A stretch of 64,000 nucleotides of DNA from DATAAP01 sp041690495 (GCA_041690495.1 JAWLHE010000005.1:310001-374000), one strand, 5' to 3'; positions 15,668 through 24,375 are shown, counted from the stretch's first letter. The notes: generated by a model from the letters alone, not told the origin. Program-made: numbers and translations.

Positions 15668-16549
15668 TCACGCCGCATCGTCGGCGAGGCTGCTCTTGCG
15701 CTGGTGGCGGCGATCCTCCGCCGCCGCATGGCGCGCATCGACGTCGTAGACGATGCGCTCCGCACCCGAGAGCACGATGAAGCGTCCGCCCTTGGCGCGG
15801 CCGATCAGAGTGAGCCCGGCCTTGCGCGCGAGATCCACGCCCCACGCCGTGAAGCCCGAGCGCGAGATCAGGATGGGAATGCGCATCTGCACGGTCTTGA
15901 TCACCATCTCGCTGGTCAGCCGGCCGGTCGTGTAGAACAGCTTGTTGTCCGGCGAGACCTTGTTGAGGAACATGTAGCCGGCGATCTTGTCGATCGCGTT
16001 GTGGCGACCGACGTCCTCCATGTAGATCAGCGGCCGGTCCCCCTCGCACAGCACGCAGCCGTGGATGGCGCCCGCCTCGAGATAGAGGCTCGGCGCCGTG
16101 TTGATTTTTTTCGACAGGCGGTAGAGCCACGACGTGCACAGCACCGCGTCCTTCGGCAGTGCTATCTCGTCGAACTTCTCCATGAGATCGCCGAACACCG
16201 TGCCCTGCGCGCAGCCCGAGGTCAGCGTCTTCTTCTTGAGCTTGTCCTCGAAATTGGTGCGGCCCTTCGTGCGCACCACGACGGTGTCGATCTCCGCGTC
16301 GTAGTCGACGCCGATGATCTCGTCGTCCGGCTTCAGCATGTTCTGATTGATGAGGTAACCGACCGCGAGATAGTCGGGATAGTCGCCGATCGTCATCATG
16401 GTGACGATCTCCTGGCCATTCAGGAACAGCGTCAGCGGCCGCTCCATCACCACCGACGTCTCGATCTCGTTTCCGTCCTGGTCGAGCCCCTTCACGCGCC
16501 GCGTGAGACGCGCATCCGACGGGTCGGGCCTGACGATGAATTCATCCAT
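15668..16549 (-). CDS. fdhD: FdhD sulfurtransferase for formate dehydrogenase
   Basis: FdhD passes sulfur from a cysteine desulfurase to the bis-MGD cofactor and is required for formate dehydrogenase activity. The 293-residue protein has the family core GYLINQNMLKPDDEI, MEDVGRHNAIDKIAGY, TTGRLTSEMVIK and ISRSGFTAWGVDLA. The flexible loop that normally carries a CxxC pair reads SGCAQG, leaving one cysteine, C113. The ATG at 16549 is chosen as the first that agrees with the family; an upstream alternative frame start would add about 11 residues. It is in line with MOT1 upstream and mobA downstream. Confidence 0.93.
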   Translation of the reverse strand: MDEFIVRPDPSDARLTRRVKGLDQDGNEIETSVVMERPLTLFLNGQEIVTMMTIGDYPDYLAVGYLINQNMLKPDDEIIGVDYDAEIDTVVVRTKGRTNFEDKLKKKTLTSGCAQGTVFGDLMEKFDEIALPKDAVLCTSWLYRLSKKINTAPSLYLEAGAIHGCVLCEGDRPLIYMEDVGRHNAIDKIAGYMFLNKVSPDNKLFYTTGRLTSEMVIKTVQMRIPILISRSGFTAWGVDLARKAGLTLIGRAKGGRFIVLSGAERIVYDVDARHAAAEDRRHQRKSSLADDAA

Positions 16550-16603
16550 GCCAGCACTATGGCCCGCACGCCGGGCGGCCACAAGCCGCCGCGGTCCGGC
16601 GCC

Positions 16604-17776
16604 TCACAGGCCGGCGCGGCGCTGCAGCAGTCGCACGCCCGCCAGCCGCACGAGCTCGGCGCCCGAGCCCGCCACCAGGCCCCAGAACGGATCGATCCAG
16701 ACCGTTACCGCCGCCGTGACCGCAATGGCCGGCCAGCACGACGATTTGCTTTCGAACAGGCGCCGGGTCAGGACGAGCTCGCCCGCCGCCACCAGCAGCA
16801 GCGCCCCCAGTCCGGCCGCCGGTATGGCGGCGAGCGCCGCAAGCGCCAGCCCGCCCGGCACGACGGCGAGCGCCAGCAGGACGGCGCCAAGCGCCAGCGG
16901 CGCCGTGCCGCTCCGGGCACCGAAGCGATAATGCGCGGCAAGTCCGCCGGCGCCATGGCACATCGGTACGGCGCCGAACGGCGTCAGCAGCAGATTGGCG
17001 AGCCCGCTGGTGACGGACAGCCGCGTCGGCGTCACGTGCGCCGCCCGCTCGCCGAAACAGTCGCCCGCCACGAGCGCCGTGAGCAGCACCGCGTTGGTCA
17101 GCGACAGCGAGAGCTGCGGCAGGGCGAGCTCCGCGACCGCGCGCTCGAATTCCGCCAGCGTCGGCCATGACGGAAGAGCGATCTCCGCCGACATTGACGA
17201 GCCGATGCCCGGCGGTGCGCCGAGGACGGGCGCCAGTGCAACGGCCGCCGCCACAGCGATCAGCGCCGACGGCGCGCGCGGCAGCAGCATCGATCCGAGG
17301 AGAAGCGCCAGGATCAATCCGGCAAGCAAAGGCGCACCGGCCATCAGGCGGATCGCCGCCAGCGCGAGCGTCAGCCCGAGACCGACCTGCAGGCCGAGAA
17401 GGATGGAACGCGGGACGACGCGGGCCAGCCGCTCCGCCATGCCCGTCGCGCCCAGCAGCAGCAGCACGGCGCCGATGACGACGCCGCTTGCCGCGAGTGT
17501 CGACGGCGAAACCTGCGTCGTCAGCAGAAGCGCCGCCACGGCCTTCATCGGCTGGACGGGCACCGGCAGCCGGTAGTGAAGCGCGGTGGCGATGTAGAAC
17601 AGTCCGAATCCTGCCAGCACGGCGGCGGGCGACAGTCCGGCCAGCGCCATCATGCCGAGCATCAGCGGCAGGAGCGTGCCGAGGTCGCCAAGGGCGCCGC
17701 TCAGCTCGTTCATGCTCACGGTGAACCCGTTGCCTCTCGCCGCTGCCATGGCCGCGCGTGGTCCCTCCCCCGTCAT
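16604..17776 (-). CDS. MOT1-type molybdate/sulfate transporter
   Basis: The 390-residue protein is mostly hydrophobic with around ten or more membrane spans. It shows the two signatures of the MOT1 branch of the SulP-like superfamily: LGDLGTLLPLMLGM near the N-terminus and PVPVQPMKAVAALLL soon after. A related segment, PFGAVPMCHGAGGLAAHY, lies in the second half. MOT1 members carry molybdate in plants and are annotated as molybdate or sulfate transporters in bacteria. Its place at the head of the fdhD-mobA-fdh array supports molybdate or tungstate as substrate. The start is ATG 17776 or 17749; GGGGGAGG lies between them. Confidence 0.85.
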   Translation of the reverse strand: MTGEGPRAAMAAARGNGFTVSMNELSGALGDLGTLLPLMLGMMALAGLSPAAVLAGFGLFYIATALHYRLPVPVQPMKAVAALLLTTQVSPSTLAASGVVIGAVLLLLGATGMAERLARVVPRSILLGLQVGLGLTLALAAIRLMAGAPLLAGLILALLLGSMLLPRAPSALIAVAAAVALAPVLGAPPGIGSSMSAEIALPSWPTLAEFERAVAELALPQLSLSLTNAVLLTALVAGDCFGERAAHVTPTRLSVTSGLANLLLTPFGAVPMCHGAGGLAAHYRFGARSGTAPLALGAVLLALAVVPGGLALAALAAIPAAGLGALLLVAAGELVLTRRLFESKSSCWPAIAVTAAVTVWIDPFWGLVAGSGAELVRLAGVRLLQRRAGL

Positions 17777-17836
17777 GCGCCGCGGCAGGGTAGGTCCTGC
17801 CGCACGCGGCGTCCATTGACCAGGCCGGACGGGGAG

Positions 17837-18049
17837 CTACAGCAGGACATTCAGGACCGTGCCGCGATCGCCGAGGGCGCGCGGACGATTGACGCCGAGC
17901 GGCGCGTCAGCACCGGACATGGCATCGAGGCCGGTTCGCCGGGAACCGATGGCGGCGCCGTCGGGCCTCGCCGGATCCTCTCCCTTCTTTGCGCGCTCGA
18001 CGTCCGAGCCGTCGCAGCAGACATAGCCGTTGACGATCTCGATACGCAT
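17837..18049 (-). CDS. Small conserved-looking protein of unknown function
   Basis: From the ATG at 18049, preceded by GGGGGTG, the frame gives 70 residues: MRIEIVNGYVCCDGSDVERAKKG, then a Gly/Asp/Arg-rich tail ending RGTVLNVLL. A double cysteine is near the N-terminus; there is no signal or membrane span. It lies between the MOT1 gene and the divergent tup operon. I could not place it in a named family. Codon use is like that of its neighbours. It could be a spurious frame, though the orderly N-terminal half argues for a gene. Confidence 0.5.
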   Translation of the reverse strand: MRIEIVNGYVCCDGSDVERAKKGEDPARPDGAAIGSRRTGLDAMSGADAPLGVNRPRALGDRGTVLNVLL

Positions 18050-18216
18050 CGGAACACCCCCGCATCGCGCAGCACCGTCGCACCGCGCCGGCAAACACCC
18101 CCTTGCCTGCCCCTTCAACAGGCCGTGAGATGCGGCCCCTTGTCAACCCCTTGCATGGGTTGCGCATTCCTCAGCCACTCCGTAATGTGTGCATAAGAAC
18201 AGCCAACGGATGCAGG

Positions 18217-18921
18217 ATGAACGAGCTGGGGGAAGCATTCGCGACGGCGTGGGGCATGATCGCGTCGGCCGACGACCAGGTTCTGCAGATCGTACTGCTG
18301 AGCCTGCAGGTGAGCCTGTCCGCGGTCTTCCTTGCGTCGGTCATCGGGCTGCCGCTCGGCGCCATCGTCGCGCTGACGAAGTTTCGCGGACGCGCGGGCG
18401 CGGTCGCGGTTCTGAACGGGCTGATGGGCCTGCCGCCGGTCGTCGTCGGACTGCTCGTCTATCTCGCGCTGTCGCGCGCCGGCCCGCTCGGGACGTTCGG
18501 CCTGCTCTTCACGCCGACCGCCATGATCATGGCCCAGACGGTGTTGATCACGCCGATCATAGCGGCGCTGGCGCGCCAGGTGATCGAAGACGCGTGGCGC
18601 GAATACGAGGAGCAGCTCCGCTCCCTCGGCGCGAAGCTTCCGGACTCGATCTGGACGCTGATCTGGGACACGCGCTTCTCTCTCGTCACGGTCATTCTGG
18701 CCGGGCTCGGCCGCGCCGCCGCGGAGGTCGGCGCCGTCATGATCGTCGGCGGCAATATCGACGGGCTCACACGCGTGATGACGACCGCCATCGCGCTGGA
18801 GACGAGCAAGGGGGACCTGCCGCTTGCGCTGGCCCTCGGCATCGTGCTGATCGGAATCGTCCTCGTGCTCAACATGGCCGCCTATGCCGTCAAGGAAACG
18901 GCGCAGCGCCGGTACGGATGA
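18217..18921 (+). CDS. tupB: TupB tungstate ABC transporter permease
   Basis: The 234-residue membrane protein has about five spans. It carries the permease EAA-type loop (IEDAWREYEEQLRSLGAKLPDSIW) and the segment GRAAAEVGAVMIVGGNIDG, which is characteristic of TupB rather than CysTW or ModB. With TupC and TupA it imports tungstate with high affinity. The ATG at 18217 follows CAGG; the stop overlaps the tupC start by ATGA. The upstream gap separates it from the divergent gene at 18049 and must hold the operon promoter. Confidence 0.92.
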   Translation: MNELGEAFATAWGMIASADDQVLQIVLLSLQVSLSAVFLASVIGLPLGAIVALTKFRGRAGAVAVLNGLMGLPPVVVGLLVYLALSRAGPLGTFGLLFTPTAMIMAQTVLITPIIAALARQVIEDAWREYEEQLRSLGAKLPDSIWTLIWDTRFSLVTVILAGLGRAAAEVGAVMIVGGNIDGLTRVMTTAIALETSKGDLPLALALGIVLIGIVLVLNMAAYAVKETAQRRYG

Positions 18922-19643
18922 CCCGCATGCACGGTCCCGTATCGATCCTGCCGCTCATTCTCGATCACGTCCGTTTCAGCGCCGGCGGCAACGACATCAT
19001 AAAGGACGTGTCGCTGACACTGCGCGCGCAGTCCTGCACGATCGTGCTCGGGCCCAATGGTGCAGGCAAGAGCGTGCTGCTGCGGCTCTGTCATGGCCTG
19101 CTGCAGCCGACGGGCGGCGAGATCCGCTGGTCGGCGCCGCAGCCCCGCGCGCGCCAAGCAATGGTGTTCCAGCGCCCGGTCATGCTGCGGCGCTCGACCC
19201 ACGCCAACATCGCCTATGCGCTCAATCGCGCCAGCGTGCCGCGCGGCGAGCGCGAGCAGCGCGCGCGGGACGCGCTGAAGATGGTCGGCCTGGCGAATCT
19301 CGCCGAGCGCCCGGCGCGCGTGCTCTCCGGCGGCGAGCAGCAGCGCGTCGCCCTGGCGCGGGCATGGGCGCTGCGGCCGGAGGTCCTGTTCCTCGACGAG
19401 CCGACCGCGAGCCTCGATCCGGCGGCGACGCGCGCGATCGAGGACATCATCGGCGCGATCCGGGCGTCCGGCACCAAGGTGGTGATGATCACCCATGATG
19501 TCGGTCAGGCGCGCCGCCTCGCCGATGAGGTGATCTTCATCCATCACGGCCGCGTGCTCGAGCAAACGCCCGCCGAGACGTTCTTTGCGGCGCCGGCCTC
19601 GGATGAGGCCGCGGCCTATCTGAAAGGCGAACTCTTGCTATGA
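18918..19643 (+). CDS. tupC: TupC tungstate ABC transporter ATPase
   Basis: This 241-residue ABC ATPase energises the TupB permease. Walker A is GPNGAGKS at about 45-52, the Q-loop is in MVFQRPVMLRRS, the signature is LSGGEQQR, and Walker B is VLFLDEPTA with the H-loop in ITHD. The short Q-loop region after VFQRPVMLRRST is typical of Tup/Wtp ATPases. Start and stop overlap tupB and tupA closely. Confidence 0.93.
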   Translation: MTRMHGPVSILPLILDHVRFSAGGNDIIKDVSLTLRAQSCTIVLGPNGAGKSVLLRLCHGLLQPTGGEIRWSAPQPRARQAMVFQRPVMLRRSTHANIAYALNRASVPRGEREQRARDALKMVGLANLAERPARVLSGGEQQRVALARAWALRPEVLFLDEPTASLDPAATRAIEDIIGAIRASGTKVVMITHDVGQARRLADEVIFIHHGRVLEQTPAETFFAAPASDEAAAYLKGELLL

Positions 19644-19660
19644 ACCAATGGAGGAAAGCC

Positions 19661-20491
19661 ATGAACCGCCGATTGACCCTGGGACTGCTCGCCGGCGCAC
19701 TGGCCCTGCTGGCGATTCCCGCCGGCGCGCAGGACAAGCACATCGTCGTCGCGTCGACGACATCGACCGAGCAGTCGGGCCTGTTCAAACACATCCTGCC
19801 GATCTTCAAGGCGAAGACCGGGATCGATGTGCGTGTGGTGGCCCAAGGCACCGGACAGGCGCTCGACACCGGCCGCCGCGGCGACGCCGATGTCGTCTTC
19901 GTTCACGACAAGGTGGCGGAGCAGAAGTTCATCGCCGAAGGCTCAGGCGTCGATCGGCGCGAGGTCATGTACAACGACTTCGTCATGGTCGGGCCGAAAT
20001 CCGATCCCGCGAAGGTCGCCGGCACCAAGGACATCGCCGCCGCTCTCAAGAAGATCGCCGATTCGAAAGCCGCGTTCGCCTCGCGCGGCGACAAGAGCGG
20101 CACGCACGCCGCCGAGCTGCGGCTGTGGAAGCTGGCGAATGTCGATCCGCAGACCGGCAAGGGCAGCTGGTATCGCGAGACCGGCTCGGGCATGGGTCCG
20201 ACCCTGAACACGGCCGCCGCGAGCGACGCCTATGCGCTGACCGACCGCGGCACGTGGCTCAGCTTCAAGAACCGCCGCGACCTCGGCATCGTCGTCGAAG
20301 GCGACCAGCGGCTGTTCAACCAGTACGGCGTCATCCTCGTGAATCCCTCCAAACACGCGCATGTGAAGAAGGATCTCGGCACGACGTTCATCAACTGGAT
20401 CACCTCGCCCGAGGGGCAGAAGGCGATCGCCGACTACAAGATCGACGGCGAGCAGCTGTTCTTCCCGAACCACAAGAAGGGCAGCTCGTGA
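19661..20491 (+). CDS. tupA: TupA tungstate-binding periplasmic protein
   Basis: The 276-residue product has a signal peptide (about 1-24, IPAGA-Q). The diagnostic TupA motif VVASTTSTEQSGL follows directly, in which the TTS residues bind the oxyanion. Further family segments are GTGQALDTGRRGDADVVFVHD and RGDKSGTH. The ATG at 19661 is preferred over one at 19640 because TGGAGG precedes it. The 3-prime end overlaps the next binding-protein gene by GTGA. Confidence 0.95.
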   Translation: MNRRLTLGLLAGALALLAIPAGAQDKHIVVASTTSTEQSGLFKHILPIFKAKTGIDVRVVAQGTGQALDTGRRGDADVVFVHDKVAEQKFIAEGSGVDRREVMYNDFVMVGPKSDPAKVAGTKDIAAALKKIADSKAAFASRGDKSGTHAAELRLWKLANVDPQTGKGSWYRETGSGMGPTLNTAAASDAYALTDRGTWLSFKNRRDLGIVVEGDQRLFNQYGVILVNPSKHAHVKKDLGTTFINWITSPEGQKAIADYKIDGEQLFFPNHKKGSS

Positions 20492-21294
20492 GGCGCGCGG
20501 TTCTCGCCGCCATCCTCAGCATCGGGATGGCGACGACCGCCACCGCGCAGGAGCCGGTCCGCCTTTATGCGGCCGGCAGCCTGCGCGCCGTGCTCGAGGA
20601 GATCGGCGCGCAGTTCGCGGCGGAGAGCGGGACGAAAGTGGCCGGGACCTACGGCCCGTCCGGCCTGCTGCGCGACCGCATCGCCAAGGGCGAGCCGGCC
20701 GAGGTGTTCGCGTCGGCGAACATGGCGCATCCCTCGGCGCTGGCGAAAAGCGGCAAGGCCGGCCCCGTCGTGATGTTCGCGCGCAACGAGCTGTGTGCGC
20801 TGGCGCGCCCCGGCGTGTCGGTCGAGACGCAAACCCTGCTCGACCGCCTGCTCGATCCCGCGATCAAGCTGGGAACGTCGACGCCGAAGGCCGATCCGTC
20901 GGGCGACTATGCCTGGAAGGTCTTCGAAAGGGCCGAGACGCTGCGGCCGGGCAGCTTTGCCGCACTCGACAAGCGGGCGCTGCAGCTGACCGGCGGTCCG
21001 AACTCGCCGCCGCCGCAGGGCCGCAGCGTCTACGGCGCCGTGGTCGCGCGAGGCGACGCCGACATCTTCCTGACCTACTGCACGAACGCGGTGATCGCGA
21101 AACGCGAGGTGCCGACCCTGCAGATCGTGGCCCTGCCGCCCGAGCTTGCGGTGGGCGCCGACTACGGCGTCACCGTCCTGAATGGCGCCAGGGCGGAGGC
21201 AAACCGGCTCGCTTTCTATATGATGTCTCCGGCCGGGCAGGCGATCTTCGCGAAGCACGGGTTCAGCGCCGTCGCGCTTCCGGCCGGGTCGTAG
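20488..21294 (+). CDS. ModA-like molybdate-binding periplasmic protein
   Basis: The 268-residue product has a signal peptide (about 1-22, TATAQ). It reads as the ModA/SBP_bac_11 family: LYAAGSLRAVLEEIGAQFAAESG, YGPSGLLRDRIAKGEPAEVFASANMAHP, and a C-terminal AFYMMSPAGQAIFAKHGF. It starts with GTG 20488, overlapping the tupA stop. It has no ModB/ModC of its own in the window, so it may feed TupBC or the FecCD-type importer downstream. Molybdate is the likely ligand; sulfate or another oxyanion cannot be excluded. Confidence 0.85.
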   Translation: MRRAVLAAILSIGMATTATAQEPVRLYAAGSLRAVLEEIGAQFAAESGTKVAGTYGPSGLLRDRIAKGEPAEVFASANMAHPSALAKSGKAGPVVMFARNELCALARPGVSVETQTLLDRLLDPAIKLGTSTPKADPSGDYAWKVFERAETLRPGSFAALDKRALQLTGGPNSPPPQGRSVYGAVVARGDADIFLTYCTNAVIAKREVPTLQIVALPPELAVGADYGVTVLNGARAEANRLAFYMMSPAGQAIFAKHGFSAVALPAGS

Positions 21295-21306
21295 AAGGAG
21301 AGAAGG

Positions 21307-21513
21307 ATGAAGCTCAGCGCGCGCAACGTTCTCAAAGGCAAGGTCGTCGAGGTCAAGAAGGGCCAGACCACCGCGCATGTGCGCATCAACATCGGCGGCA
21401 ACACCGTGATCACCGCGTCGATCACCAACGAGGCGGTGGACGACCTCGGCCTCAAGGCCGGCGACGACGCCGCGGCGATCGTCAAGGCTTCCGACGTGAT
21501 GATCGGCAAGTAG
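21307..21513 (+). CDS. mop: Mop molbindin (TOBE-domain molybdate/tungstate-binding protein)
   Basis: The 68-residue product is a single TOBE/Mop domain: SARNVLKGKVVEVKKGQTTAHVRINIGG, then ITNEAVDDLGLKAGDDAAAIVKASDVMIG. Mop proteins assemble as hexamers in the cytoplasm that store molybdate or tungstate. GAAGGAGAGAAGG precedes the ATG. Its place between two oxyanion binding proteins supports the assignment and suggests that the metal imported by this operon is buffered here. Confidence 0.95.
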   Translation: MKLSARNVLKGKVVEVKKGQTTAHVRINIGGNTVITASITNEAVDDLGLKAGDDAAAIVKASDVMIGK

Positions 21514-21533
21514 CGGCGACCGGGACGACGGCC

Positions 21534-22568
21534 ATGCGGGCCGTCCTGTCCGCCGCCGCAGCCGGCCTGCTCGTCCTGCTGTCGTTCGCGGCGGACGCAC
21601 AGGAGACGCGCCGCTTCACGGATTCGGCCGGCCGCGACGTGCAGGTGCCGCTCCGCGTCGGACGCGTCTACGCCGCCGGCCCGCCCGCGAGCGTGCTGGT
21701 CTTCGCCGTGGCGCCGGACAAACTGATCGGCTGGACCAGCCCGTTCCGGGCCGCGGAGCGTCCGTTCGTTCCGGAGCGCTACGCCGCCCTGCCCGCCCTC
21801 GGCCGCCTCACCGGCCGGGGCAACACCGCGAATGTCGAGGCCGTACTGGCAGCCAGGCCCGACGTGATCATCGACTACGGGTCGATCTCGCCGACCTACG
21901 TCTCGCTCGCCAATCGCGTGCAGGAGCAGGCCGGCATTCCCTACATCCTGATCGATGGCTCGTTCGGGGCGATGACGAAGGCGCTGGAGCTCGTCGGCGA
22001 CCTCGTCGGCGAACCCGCGCGCGCCCGCGCGCTGATCGAATACACGGAGGAGACCCTGGCGCGGGTCGACGCCTCGAAGCCGTCGCCGCCGCCGCGTGTC
22101 TACTACGCGCGCGGTCCGAACGGCCTGCAGACCGGGCTCGACGGCTCGATCAACGTCGAGAGCATCGCGCGAATCGGCGCCGTCAACGTCGCGGCCGAAG
22201 CGCTGGGCCGCGGCGGCCTCGTCCAGGTGTCGATGGAGCAGGTCCTCGCCTGGGATCCGGACGTGATCGTCACCATCGATCCGAACTTCCATGCCGGCGT
22301 CTGGCACGATCCGCTGTGGCAGGGCGTCTCGGCGGTGCGGGCGCGCCGCGTCTATCTCTCGCCCGCGGTGCCGTTCGGCTGGGTCGACTTTCCGCCCTCG
22401 ATCAACCGCCTGATCGGATTGCGCTGGCTGAGCTGGGTGCTGCGGCCTGAAGGTGCGCCCGCCGACGCCGCCGACCAGGTGCGCGACTTCTTCACCCGCT
22501 TCTACCACCGCACGCCGAGCGACGCGCAGATCGCGTCCCTGTTGCGCGGGTCCGGCCTCCCGCGATGA
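21534..22568 (+). CDS. Periplasmic binding protein of a FecCD-type ABC importer
   Basis: The 344-residue product has a signal peptide (about 1-22, ADA-Q) and the two-lobe cluster A (BtuF/FhuD-like) fold signature: FTDSAGRDVQVPLRVGRVYAAGPPAS, NVEAVLAARPDVIIDYG and VSMEQVLAWDPDVIV. This class usually binds Fe-siderophores, haem or cobalamin, but also molybdate in the MolBCA system of Haemophilus. The gene lies directly after mop and is coupled to its permease by ATGA, so molybdate or tungstate is the favoured substrate. That is inference from context. Confidence 0.85.
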   Translation: MRAVLSAAAAGLLVLLSFAADAQETRRFTDSAGRDVQVPLRVGRVYAAGPPASVLVFAVAPDKLIGWTSPFRAAERPFVPERYAALPALGRLTGRGNTANVEAVLAARPDVIIDYGSISPTYVSLANRVQEQAGIPYILIDGSFGAMTKALELVGDLVGEPARARALIEYTEETLARVDASKPSPPPRVYYARGPNGLQTGLDGSINVESIARIGAVNVAAEALGRGGLVQVSMEQVLAWDPDVIVTIDPNFHAGVWHDPLWQGVSAVRARRVYLSPAVPFGWVDFPPSINRLIGLRWLSWVLRPEGAPADAADQVRDFFTRFYHRTPSDAQIASLLRGSGLPR

Positions 22569-23584
22569 AGAAGGGATCGGCGCGGGTCGTGGAAGTAGTC
22601 GTCCCGCTCGCCCTGCTGCTGGCGATGGTCGTCGGCGCCTTCGCGGTCGGCAAGTATCCGCTCGACTGGCGCGACGTGTGCTGGCTGTTCTGGGCGAAGC
22701 TGACCGGGACGCCGCACGGCTTTCCGCCCTCGTTCGAGACCGTCGTGTTCGGCATCCGCGGTCCGCGCATCGCCGGCGCGCTGCTGATCGGCGCGGCGCT
22801 GGCCGCCGCCGGTGCTGCGTATCAGGGCCTGTTCCGCAATCCGCTCGTCTCGCCCGACATTCTCGGCGTGTCATCGGGTGCGGCGCTCGGCGCCGTGCTC
22901 GGCATCTTCCTGTCGCTTCCGGTCGCCGCGATCCAGGGCCTCGCCTTCGTCTTCGGGCTCGGGGCGGTGGCCCTGGTCTATCTGATCGGCTCGTCGGTGC
23001 GCGGCCACGATCCGGTGCTGGTGCTCGTGCTTGCCGGCGTCGTGCTCGGCACGCTGTTCGGCTCGTGCGTGGCGCTGCTCAAATACCTGGCCGATCCCTA
23101 CAACCAGCTTCCCGCGATCACCTTCTGGCTGCTCGGCAGCCTCGCCGGCGCCAATGGCGGCGACATCCGCGCCGGCGTCCTGCCGATGCTGATCGGGCTG
23201 GTGCCGCTCTACCTGCTGCGCTGGCGCATGAATGTGATGTCGCTGGGCGACGAGGAAGCGCAGGCGCTCGGCGTCAGTACGCGCCGCACGCGCCTCGTCG
23301 TCGTCGCCGCGGCGACACTGATGACCTCCGCCGCCGTCGCCATGGCCGGCGTGGTCGGCTGGATCGGCCTGCTGATTCCGCACGTGGCGCGGCTGATCGC
23401 AGGCCCCGATTTCACGCGGATGCTGCCGGTGGCGATGATCGTCGGCGCCGCCTTCCTGCTCGGCGTCGACACGCTGGCCCGCACCATGACCGGCATGGAG
23501 ATCCCGCTCGGCGTGCTGACCGCCTTCGTCGGCACGCCGGTGTTCATCTGGCTGCTCGCGGCGGCACGGCGGAGCTGGACCTGA
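22565..23584 (+). CDS. FecCD-family ABC transporter permease
   Basis: This 339-residue permease has about ten membrane spans and FecCD signatures: IRGPRIAGALLIGAALAAAGAAYQGLFRNPLVSPDILGVSSGA, FWLLGSLAGANGGD, and GWIGLLIPHVARLIAGPDFTRMLP. It would form the channel for the binding protein at 21534 and the ATPase at 23584. The start overlaps the upstream stop by ATGA and the stop overlaps the ATPase start by TGATG, so the three are translationally coupled. It is equivalent in type to BtuC/FhuB or MolB. Confidence 0.93.
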   Translation: MKKGSARVVEVVVPLALLLAMVVGAFAVGKYPLDWRDVCWLFWAKLTGTPHGFPPSFETVVFGIRGPRIAGALLIGAALAAAGAAYQGLFRNPLVSPDILGVSSGAALGAVLGIFLSLPVAAIQGLAFVFGLGAVALVYLIGSSVRGHDPVLVLVLAGVVLGTLFGSCVALLKYLADPYNQLPAITFWLLGSLAGANGGDIRAGVLPMLIGLVPLYLLRWRMNVMSLGDEEAQALGVSTRRTRLVVVAAATLMTSAAVAMAGVVGWIGLLIPHVARLIAGPDFTRMLPVAMIVGAAFLLGVDTLARTMTGMEIPLGVLTAFVGTPVFIWLLAAARRSWT

Positions 23585-24375
23585 TGCTGGCGGTCGACAA
23601 TCTCGCCTTCGGCTATCGCAACAAGCCGGTCGGCCGCGACGTGTCGTTCACCGTTGCCGCCGGCGAGACGCTCGGCCTGCTCGGTCCGAACGGCTGCGGC
23701 AAGACCACGCTGTTCCGCACCATCCTCGGGCTGCTGGCGCCGCAGGGCGGCCGCGTGCTGATCGAGGACGGCGAAGTCGCCGCGATGTCGCGCCAGGCGA
23801 TCGCGCGGCAGTTCGGCTACGTGCCCCAGGCCCATGCCGGCTATTTCCCCTTCGCCGTGCGCGACGTCGTGCTGATGGGGCGCACCGCCCATGTCGGCCT
23901 GTTCGCAGCACCCGGCGAGCGCGACCGCGCGATCGCCGAGCGCATGCTCGACACGCTCGGCATCGCCCATCTCGCCGACCGCACCTATACCCAGATCAGC
24001 GGCGGCGAGCGCCAGCTTGCGCTGATTGCGCGGGCGCTGGCCCAGGAGCCGCGCATCCTGGTGATGGACGAGCCGACGGCCAATCTCGATTTCGGCAACC
24101 AGGTCCGCGTGCTCGAGCGCATCCGCGCCCTCTCGCGCGAAGGCATGACCGTGATCCTGTCAACCCATGACCCCGACCAGGCGTTCCAGTGCTGCGACCG
24201 GGTCGTGCTGATTCATCAGGGGCGCATGCTCGCCTGCGCGCCGCCGGAGCAGGCGATCACCCCAGCCAGCCTCAGGCAGCTCTACGGAGTCGACGTCGCC
24301 GTGGTCGAAATTGACTCGCCCGAGGCCGGCCGGCCGCTCCGCATCTGCACGCCGACCCTGCGACAGCCCCTCTAG
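23584..24375 (+). CDS. FecE/MolC-type ABC transporter ATPase
   Basis: The 263-residue ATPase has Walker A GPNGCGKTT, Q-loop FGYVPQAH, signature ISGGERQL, Walker B ILVMDEPTANLD and the H-loop STHDPDQAF. It energises the preceding FecCD permease. It ends the metal-oxyanion operon; 33 bp later a separate gene starts. Substrate is not visible in the ATPase itself. Confidence 0.92.
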   Translation: MLAVDNLAFGYRNKPVGRDVSFTVAAGETLGLLGPNGCGKTTLFRTILGLLAPQGGRVLIEDGEVAAMSRQAIARQFGYVPQAHAGYFPFAVRDVVLMGRTAHVGLFAAPGERDRAIAERMLDTLGIAHLADRTYTQISGGERQLALIARALAQEPRILVMDEPTANLDFGNQVRVLERIRALSREGMTVILSTHDPDQAFQCCDRVVLIHQGRMLACAPPEQAITPASLRQLYGVDVAVVEIDSPEAGRPLRICTPTLRQPL

